Assembly (NCBI GenBank): GCA_031386665.1
Contig: JANNCN010000170.1
Location: 1-64,000 of the forward strand
Reading direction: 5' to 3'
From: JANYCG01 sp031386665
Lineage (GTDB): Bacteria > Pseudomonadota > Gammaproteobacteria > Burkholderiales > Burkholderiaceae_C
Length of the DNA: 64,000 bases
Both the position numbers and the translations under genes were made by a program. Each line of letters starts with the position of its first letter. Position 1 is the stretch's first letter. Under the pieces are notes generated by a model, which was not told the DNA's origin, did not search any database, and saw only the letters and a list, made by a program, of their open reading frames with translations. This document shows positions 58,565 to 64,000 of this stretch, one piece after another.

Positions 58565-58594
58565 GGGTAATCCTGTTGAAGCGACTGCTTGCAG

Positions 58595-59767
58595 TTATTT
58601 GGTGGCGGGTTGCACGGGGCCTTTCGGGGCTACCGGTTTGGCTGCCGCAGGATTCGAAGCGGTGGCAGCCACCACCTTGACTGTGTCTCCATCTGCCAAG
58701 AATGCGGCTCCTGTGCCCACATACTGCTCGCCTGCTTGCGTCCCTTGCAAAATTTCAACCGCGTCGCCTGCGCGACGGCCCGTTTGCAGTTTGACCTGTT
58801 GCACTTTGTTGTTGGCATCCACGCGAAGCGCATAGGTGAAGCCATCACGCAGCACAAGCGCTTGCTGGGGCAGCGTTATCGCAGTGCTTGCGCCCAGTGC
58901 AAAACTTCCTTTGGCATACATGCCAGCCTTGAGATCGGCATGCTGCGGCAGATCGACGTACACCAGCGCGTTGCGCGTTTGCGCGTCAACGGTGGGGGCC
59001 ACCATGCGCACTTTGCCCAGCACCTGGGTGCCGCTGGCAGCTGTGATCGTGGCCTCGGCGCCGGGCTTGATGCGGGCTACTTCGGTGCTGGTGACCTCGG
59101 CGCGCCATTCCAGGCGGCCTTTGCGAATCATGCGAAACAGCTCGACGCCGTTGCCCAAAACGGCACCCACAGTGGCGCTGCGGGCGGAGATGACGCCGCT
59201 GTCAGGGGCCAGCACGGTGGTGCTCTTCAGGCGGGTCATTTGCACCGCCAGACTGGCTTTGACAGCTTCCACCCGAGCCAAAGCGGTTTGCTCGGCGGTC
59301 AGGTATTGGTTGATTTGCTGCTCGCTCAAAGCCCCGGTGGCTTGCAACGTGCGGGCGCGTTGCGCGTTGCCCGCGGCTTCCTGGGCGTTGGCCTGGGCTT
59401 CGGTCAATGAGGCGCGAACCTGGGCCACATCGGCCTTCACGCTGTCTGCCGAAAACACCGCCAGCACTTGGCCTGCACGCACTGTGTCGCCTACGCCCGC
59501 ACGAACTTCGAGCAGGCGCAGACCATTGACTTCGCTGCCAATGCTGGCTTCCTGCCAAGCGGCAATGTTGCCATTGGCATTCAATTGGATGGGCAATTGC
59601 CCCGTGCGCGGCTGCACCAAGCTGACGGTCAAAGCCGCCTTGGGTGGCGCAGCTTTGACGTCGTCCGCAGCGACGGATTTCAAGGAGAAGAAGAAGGTAA
59701 AACCTGCTAAAGCGGTGAACGATGCGGCCAATGCAAGTGTTTTAGGTTTGAAAGAAAAAGAGGTCAT
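58595..59767 (-). CDS. Efflux RND periplasmic adaptor (MFP) subunit
   Basis: The 390-residue adaptor has an N-terminal membrane/signal segment (LALAASFTALAGFTFFFSL), a lipoyl-type hybrid motif (EASIGSEVNGLRLLEVRAGV), a coiled-coil hairpin (ALSEQQINQYLTAEQTALAR), a beta-barrel and membrane-proximal domain, and a Pro/Ala-rich end. It joins the RND pump to the outer-membrane channel. The gene lies between the OMF and RND genes, 63 and 30 bases apart. Confidence 0.92.
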   Translation of the reverse strand: MTSFSFKPKTLALAASFTALAGFTFFFSLKSVAADDVKAAPPKAALTVSLVQPRTGQLPIQLNANGNIAAWQEASIGSEVNGLRLLEVRAGVGDTVRAGQVLAVFSADSVKADVAQVRASLTEAQANAQEAAGNAQRARTLQATGALSEQQINQYLTAEQTALARVEAVKASLAVQMTRLKSTTVLAPDSGVISARSATVGAVLGNGVELFRMIRKGRLEWRAEVTSTEVARIKPGAEATITAASGTQVLGKVRMVAPTVDAQTRNALVYVDLPQHADLKAGMYAKGSFALGASTAITLPQQALVLRDGFTYALRVDANNKVQQVKLQTGRRAGDAVEILQGTQAGEQYVGTGAAFLADGDTVKVVAATASNPAAAKPVAPKGPVQPATK

Positions 59768-59830
59768 GCGAATGTCCTGGGGTCAAAACTGGGGGAATGA
59801 AAGAAGGGTTCGACAAAGTCTAAATGGGGG

Positions 59831-61354
59831 CTAAGGCTTGCTGGATGTCGTCACTGTTTTTGCGGCTTCAACGGCCAAAACCTCGGGCACCGTGTCGGTC
59901 AGTGCCCAGCCGCCGCCCACAGCCCGGTACAGCGATATCCAGGCCAGCATGCGGTCGCGCTCTAGCAGCAACAGCGCGGTGTCGGCATTCAAGGCGGTGC
60001 GCCGCGATTCTTCAAGTTCGGGCAGTCCGGCCAGCCCTGACTTGAAACGGGCTTGCGTGCCTTGAAACGACGCACGGTAGCCCGCAGCGGCGATCTGCGT
60101 GTTGTCTTTTCGAACGTCGGCACTTTGCAGGTTGACCAACGCAACCTCGACCTCGCGCACGGCTTGACGCACCCGCGAGCGGTACAGGGCCTCAGATTCG
60201 GCATAGCGGGCTTTGGCTGACGCCAGGTTGGCAGCGCGTTTGCCACCGTCCCACAGCGGTATCGATAAGGCCAGTGGCCCAAAGGACCAGGTGGTCAAGT
60301 CGCTGCTGACGCCGCCTGCGGCCACGCTCAATGCGCCAATCGAGCCGCTCAGGCTCAAGCGCGGGTAACGCTGCGCTTCGCTGCTGCCAATGTCAAAACT
60401 GGCGGCGGCCAAGTCGCGCTGGGCGCTTGCCAAGTCGGGGCGTTGGGTTAGGGCCTGCGCGGGCACGGTGGCAATTGCAAAGGTGGTTTTGTAGGCGTTG
60501 GGGCTGACGGGTGCTGTCAATTTTTGCCGCAAAACGGGCTCGGCCAGGTCGGTCAGCGCCACCATGCCCTTCACACCCACGGCGCAATGGGCGCGCTGCT
60601 GGTCGGAGCGGTTCACGGCTTCTGCGGCGCTAGCGCGGGCGAGGGCGTCGATGGCAGGGGCGGTAAAACCGGCCCTGGTGCTCAAAGCCGACAAGCGGGC
60701 CGTCTCTGCGCGGGACGCGGCATCGCTGCTGCCCAGCGCCAGTTGCAGTTCGCAGGCGCGCAGGTCCACGTACAGGGTGGCGACTTCGGCGGCGACCGAT
60801 ACGCGGGCATCGTGCCACTGGGCGTTGGCGCTTTCAAGGCGCTCTGCGGCGGCGCTGGCGGCTTGGCGATTGGCCCCAAAGAGGTCAATCTCCCAGCCCG
60901 CCATCACCGCGCCTTGGAAGGTGTTGGCTGCTGGCACATTGGGCTGCGTCACGCCCCGGCTGGCCCCCAAGCTGGCGTCCAACGTGGGTTTCAGCGCCGC
61001 TTGGCTGATGGTTTGGGTGCCGCGCGCTTGCTCGATGCGCGAGCGGGCGCCGGCGAGCGTGGGGCTGGCGGTTTGCGCGGCGCTGATCAGGTCGACCAAC
61101 ACCGGGTCGTCCAAGGTAGACCACCAATTGCGCAAGTCGGTGGTCAGTGCGTTGTGCGGCACGGGTGTGAGCCACTGCGGTGCGGCGACGGCTGTTAAGC
61201 GCGCAGTGGGATCGGCCCCTGGCTGACTGGTCGCAGGGCTCAAGCCAGCGCAGGCCGACAGCAGCAAGGCGGCCAGCGGCAGGGCGGCACGGGGCGGCAA
61301 AGCCAGCGCTTTGGAGGTCAACCGGCGCATTGAATTGGAAAGTCGATGGGTCAT
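59831..61354 (-). CDS. Outer-membrane efflux lipoprotein, NodT/TolC type
   Basis: The 507-residue protein has a lipobox (ALPLAALLLSACAGL, lipidated Cys near residue 35) and two repeats of the outer-membrane efflux fold: ALKPTLDASLGASRGVTQPN and RYPRLSLSGSIGALSVAAGG mark the repeat starts, each with long helices. It forms the trimeric outlet for the RND pump. The start could be 61354 or the Met at residue 9 (MRRLTSK). It follows tetR by 86 bases. Confidence 0.92.
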   Translation of the reverse strand: MTHRLSNSMRRLTSKALALPPRAALPLAALLLSACAGLSPATSQPGADPTARLTAVAAPQWLTPVPHNALTTDLRNWWSTLDDPVLVDLISAAQTASPTLAGARSRIEQARGTQTISQAALKPTLDASLGASRGVTQPNVPAANTFQGAVMAGWEIDLFGANRQAASAAAERLESANAQWHDARVSVAAEVATLYVDLRACELQLALGSSDAASRAETARLSALSTRAGFTAPAIDALARASAAEAVNRSDQQRAHCAVGVKGMVALTDLAEPVLRQKLTAPVSPNAYKTTFAIATVPAQALTQRPDLASAQRDLAAASFDIGSSEAQRYPRLSLSGSIGALSVAAGGVSSDLTTWSFGPLALSIPLWDGGKRAANLASAKARYAESEALYRSRVRQAVREVEVALVNLQSADVRKDNTQIAAAGYRASFQGTQARFKSGLAGLPELEESRRTALNADTALLLLERDRMLAWISLYRAVGGGWALTDTVPEVLAVEAAKTVTTSSKP

Positions 61355-61440
61355 GGTGATGGGCTGAAAATTCGGGTGGTCGGTAGGTCGATTGAGTCAA
61401 TGGTTTCAGTTGGATCAATGAAAGACTGAGGCGGCGCAGG

Positions 61441-62184
61441 TTAAACGGTGGCCGCCTTCAAGTTGGCGCGGCGTGCGATGTCACCAATCACCATGGCCTG
61501 TGCAAAGTCAGCCAGGCGATGAGCGCTTTGGTCAACCGCCTCTGGCGAGTTGCGCAGTTGCGGGGTGAGTGACACGATCACTTCGTCGCAAATGAACAAA
61601 TGCAAGGCCAGCGCCGTCACGGCGTAGGTCAAACGGTGCAACTCGTCATCGAGCGCGTTCAACCCCATGTGGCGCTGCAAGGTGTTGGCCAGTGCCATGT
61701 GGGCGGGCATGATGCCGTGCTCAAGCTCTTTGGCCCAAAGGCCTGTGGGTTCGAGCATTTCGCGGTAGTGCAAGCGCATGCACTGCTGCACCAGCTCGCC
61801 TTGTTTGAGCGGCTCCAAAAAGCTTTTAAAAAACCCGTCCAGCGACTCGCGCAAGCTGAAATGGGGTTGGTCGTACAGGGGAATGTCGTCGCTCGGGCAG
61901 CCTAGAGGTTCGGTGAAAACCGCATGGTACAGCCCCGCTTTGTCGCCAAAATAGTAGCTGATTGACGCAATATTGACCCCCGCAGCCGTAGCGATTTCGC
62001 GGGTCGAGGTTTTGGAAAAGCCGTTTTTGGCAAACAGGTTCAACGCTGAGTTCAGCAAGCGGCTGCGGGCCTCAGCGCCGTCACTGCGCAATGCTTTGGG
62101 CAAGGCGGAAGCGACTAAAACCTGGGTTTTGGGGAGCGGTGGTGGCGGGCTGCCAGAGCTGGCGACTGACTTGGACGGTTTCAT
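61441..62184 (-). CDS. TetR-family repressor of the efflux operon
   Basis: The 247-residue protein has a Ser/Pro-rich N-terminal extension (residues 1-38), then the TetR helix-turn-helix (SRLLNSALNLFAKNGFSKTS, TREIATAAGVNIASISYYFG) and a ligand-binding helical domain of the CecR/DUF1956 type. It probably represses its own operon, in which it is the first gene. A perfect palindrome lies 21 bases before its start. The long N-terminal extension is unusual; a later start at the Val near 23 is possible, but no better ribosome site is seen. Confidence 0.9.
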   Translation of the reverse strand: MKPSKSVASSGSPPPPLPKTQVLVASALPKALRSDGAEARSRLLNSALNLFAKNGFSKTSTREIATAAGVNIASISYYFGDKAGLYHAVFTEPLGCPSDDIPLYDQPHFSLRESLDGFFKSFLEPLKQGELVQQCMRLHYREMLEPTGLWAKELEHGIMPAHMALANTLQRHMGLNALDDELHRLTYAVTALALHLFICDEVIVSLTPQLRNSPEAVDQSAHRLADFAQAMVIGDIARRANLKAATV

Positions 62185-62204
62185 CGCCCAAATTGTAGAC
62201 TAGT

Positions 62205-62224
62205 TAAATCAATCGTTTGATTTA
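62205..62224. promoter_or_regulatory. TetR-type operator
   Basis: TAAATCAA-TCGT-TTGATTTA is a perfect palindrome with 8-base arms, 21 bases before the tetR start codon. Its size and place fit the binding site of the TetR protein encoded next to it. Confidence 0.65.
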
Positions 62225-62256
62225 TGTCGAAAGACCCGTAAATCCTAGGCTCAATT

Positions 62257-62372
62257 TACTATTATTTATATAGCAAAATATTGAATATATTCGGGAGCTA
62301 GAGGCCTAATTTGTTCATATTTTGGCCATTTTGACTCCCCTTTGACAGAAAAGAACCTGTAGGTTCTTTTTT
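62257..62372 (+). repeat. Dispersed element, copy 6 (terminator head)
   Basis: The core TCGGGAGCTAGAGGC (62291-62305) is followed by the palindrome AAAAGAACCT-GT-AGGTTCTTTT (62349-62370) with T residues on the plus strand and at the matching place on the minus strand. The head lies 8 bases beyond the glnE stop and so can end glnE transcription. Confidence 0.85.
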
Positions 62373-62377
62373 GCCAT

Positions 62378-64000
62378 TTAGAGGTCAAAAACCACCCCCC
62401 ACAGCGCCAAGACTGCATCGCGCTCGGTTTGCAGCTCGGGTGGGGCCACCTGGGTGGGTTCTTCGTTCAGGCGCGCCCGGTGCTGCACGCGGCGCAGTTC
62501 GCGGTAGGCGTCGGCGGCGTTTTGGCCCACTTGGCCCAGCAGCAAGCCGCAGTTTTGCGCCAACAGCAGCAGAGCGATGTTGCCGACATTGGCCGTCAGC
62601 TCGGGGTGGTGGCAGGCTTGCGACAACACCAGGTATTGCACTGCAAATTCCACATCCACCATGCCGCCGGGGCTGTGCTTGACATCAAACATGCCGCCTT
62701 TCGTCACATAGGCGGCGCGCACTTTGTGGCGCATGGCCACAATCTCAAGCTTCAGGGCTAGCGCATCGCGGCGGGCGGCAATCACGTTTTGGCGAATGGC
62801 GTCAAACCGCAGCTTCAAGGCGTCGTCGCCCAGAACGCAGCGGGCGCGGGTCATGGCTTGGTGTTCCCAGGTCCAGGCGGTGTTGCTGCCACGTTGCTCC
62901 TGGTAGTTGGCATAGGCGTCAAAACTGGTCACCAGCATGCCGGAGTTGCCATTGGGGCGCAGTGCCGTGTCGATCTCGTACAGGTCGCCTTCGCCGGTTT
63001 TGACGGTCAGCCAATTAATCAGTTTGCGCACTAGCGTGGCATAGATTTCGCCTGCGCGCTCGTCATCGTCCTGGTAGACAAACACAATGTCCAGGTCGCT
63101 GCCGTAGCCCAACTCTTTGCCGCCCAGTTTGCCGTAGGCAATGATGGCCAGTTGCGGCTCGTCCCGGTGGCGGGTTTTAAGCCGCGACCAAACCCAGCGG
63201 GTGCTGATGCGCAGCACCGATTCGGCCAGCGCACTCAGGTCGTCGGCCACGTGTTCCACGCTCAATTTGCCTTCGATGTCGCGTGCCAGCGTGCGAAACA
63301 CCTCCCCGTGGTGGGCGCGGCGCAGCAAGTCCAGCAAGGCTTCGTCGCCATCTTCACCGGTGATTTGCAGCGACACGCGGCGGCGCTCCAAGTCCTGCTC
63401 AAAGTCAGCTGGCACGAAGCGCTCGCTCAAAAAATTGTCGCTTGCCAGCTCGTCAATCACGCCGGGGTGCTTCATCAGGTAGCGGGCGGGCCAGCGGGCA
63501 GAGCCCAAAAGCCGCAGCAGGCGCTCGTGCACGGTAGGGCGCTCCAGCAGCAGCGCCAAATAACTTTCGCGGCGCAGCAGCGGCTCAACCCAATCGGCCA
63601 TGCGCACGGCGGACTCGATGCTGACCCGGCCCTCACCCAGCCATTGCCCCGTGCGCGCCACCAGCTTGACCAATCGATTGCGGGAGTCATCGCGCAGCGC
63701 AAGCACGCGCGGGTGCTTGCGCCAGGCCTCTACCCGCTCGCGAAACAAGGGCGGTAAATGGGTCAGCAGTGCCTCAAAATCAGGCGTTTCCTGGCTGGCA
63801 GACCCGCAGCCGCCGCCTTTGCACTGCGCCTGACCGCCACCTAGCAAGGTGTCAAATTCTTGCGCCACGCGCTCGCGGTGGGTGTCAAGTTGGCCCAAAA
63901 ACGCACCGGCGCTGGGGAAGCCCAAGGTGAGCGCTATCCAGTTCAAATCATCGTCCTGTGTTGGCAAGACGTGGGTCTGCTGATCGTCCAGGTACTGAAT
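62378..64000 (-). CDS. glnE: Glutamine synthetase adenylyltransferase, 3' part
   Basis: The visible 541 codons are the C-terminal part of bifunctional GlnE, which attaches AMP to or removes it from glutamine synthetase according to nitrogen state. The second nucleotidyltransferase domain is complete: AYGKLGGKELGYGSDLDIVF carries the GSD-L-D metal site, followed by EIDTALRPNGNSGML. The C-terminal helical domain ends RDAVLALWGVVFDL. A short Gly/Cys-rich insert (GGGQAQCKGGGCGSASQ) lies in the linker. The frame continues past the right edge; the full protein would have about 900-950 residues. A dispersed element with a terminator head lies 8 bases behind the stop. Confidence 0.95.
   Translation of the reverse strand: MQYLDDQQTHVLPTQDDDLNWIALTLGFPSAGAFLGQLDTHRERVAQEFDTLLGGGQAQCKGGGCGSASQETPDFEALLTHLPPLFRERVEAWRKHPRVLALRDDSRNRLVKLVARTGQWLGEGRVSIESAVRMADWVEPLLRRESYLALLLERPTVHERLLRLLGSARWPARYLMKHPGVIDELASDNFLSERFVPADFEQDLERRRVSLQITGEDGDEALLDLLRRAHHGEVFRTLARDIEGKLSVEHVADDLSALAESVLRISTRWVWSRLKTRHRDEPQLAIIAYGKLGGKELGYGSDLDIVFVYQDDDERAGEIYATLVRKLINWLTVKTGEGDLYEIDTALRPNGNSGMLVTSFDAYANYQEQRGSNTAWTWEHQAMTRARCVLGDDALKLRFDAIRQNVIAARRDALALKLEIVAMRHKVRAAYVTKGGMFDVKHSPGGMVDVEFAVQYLVLSQACHHPELTANVGNIALLLLAQNCGLLLGQVGQNAADAYRELRRVQHRARLNEEPTQVAPPELQTERDAVLALWGVVFDL

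Overview
The window looks like chromosome of a betaproteobacterium of the order Burkholderiales, most likely Comamonadaceae-like. The gene set supports this (YaeQ, DUF938 methyltransferase, RfaE2, TfpZ and PglL-type pilin accessory genes, DUF3717/DUF1289, an orphan PEP-CTERM protein), as do the short dispersed repeats in the intergenic regions. The genus cannot be named from what is visible. No rRNA, tRNA or CRISPR array was seen.

Layout. (1) About 466-4568 is an integron-type gene-cassette array with no integrase in the window. It holds a DUF1801 protein, a HEPN/DUF4145-like protein, a DUF1579-like protein, a BrnT/BrnA toxin-antitoxin pair and a GNAT acetyltransferase, separated by attC-like sites with GCCTAAC...GTTRRRY ends. 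Part of the array lies between two direct copies of the 3' end of a formate dehydrogenase gene. (2) 4851-18674 is an oxalate catabolism block: oxalyl-CoA decarboxylase, two formyl-CoA transferases, a PAS protein, a two-subunit NAD-linked formate dehydrogenase, a divergent Crp/Fnr regulator and a TctABC transporter. Two 14-bp Crp/Fnr-type boxes lie in the oxc/regulator and tctC upstream regions. (3) 19022-24700 is housekeeping: YchJ, a RIO kinase, argC, sucCD and a TerC protein.

(4) 24947-34838 is the most interesting part. Six closely spaced genes encode a CHASE2 Ser/Thr kinase, a PP2C phosphatase, an FHA protein, a CHASE2 adenylate cyclase, a metallo-beta-lactamase-fold cyclic-nucleotide phosphodiesterase, and a PilB/GspE-type ATPase with an N-terminal GAF domain. 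They are followed at once by pilA with a sigma54 promoter, a PAP2/spermidine-synthase fusion, a PglL-type pilin glycosylase and TfpZ. The layout suggests that phosphorylation and cyclic nucleotide signals act on a type IV pilus motor. This is inference from domains and gene order.

(5) 41364-52871 holds moaC, an M48 peptidase, a second TerC gene behind a candidate yybP-ykoY riboswitch, yaeQ, purB, a GST, a ferritin-like protein, rfaE2 and the PEP-CTERM protein. (6) 53243-54592 is a small accessory pocket with a RelB/YafQ pair, a TumA-like antitoxin beside a broken toxin, and gene debris. (7) 55412-62184 is a tetR-OMF-MFP-RND efflux operon with a perfect palindromic operator, followed by the 3' part of glnE, which runs off the right edge.

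Six copies of a dispersed element of about 110 bp were found. Each has a conserved core (CTCTAGCTCTCG on one strand) and an exchangeable palindrome at one end. Five lie with the palindrome facing the 3' end of a gene; the sixth lies inside the pglL reading frame and is translated.
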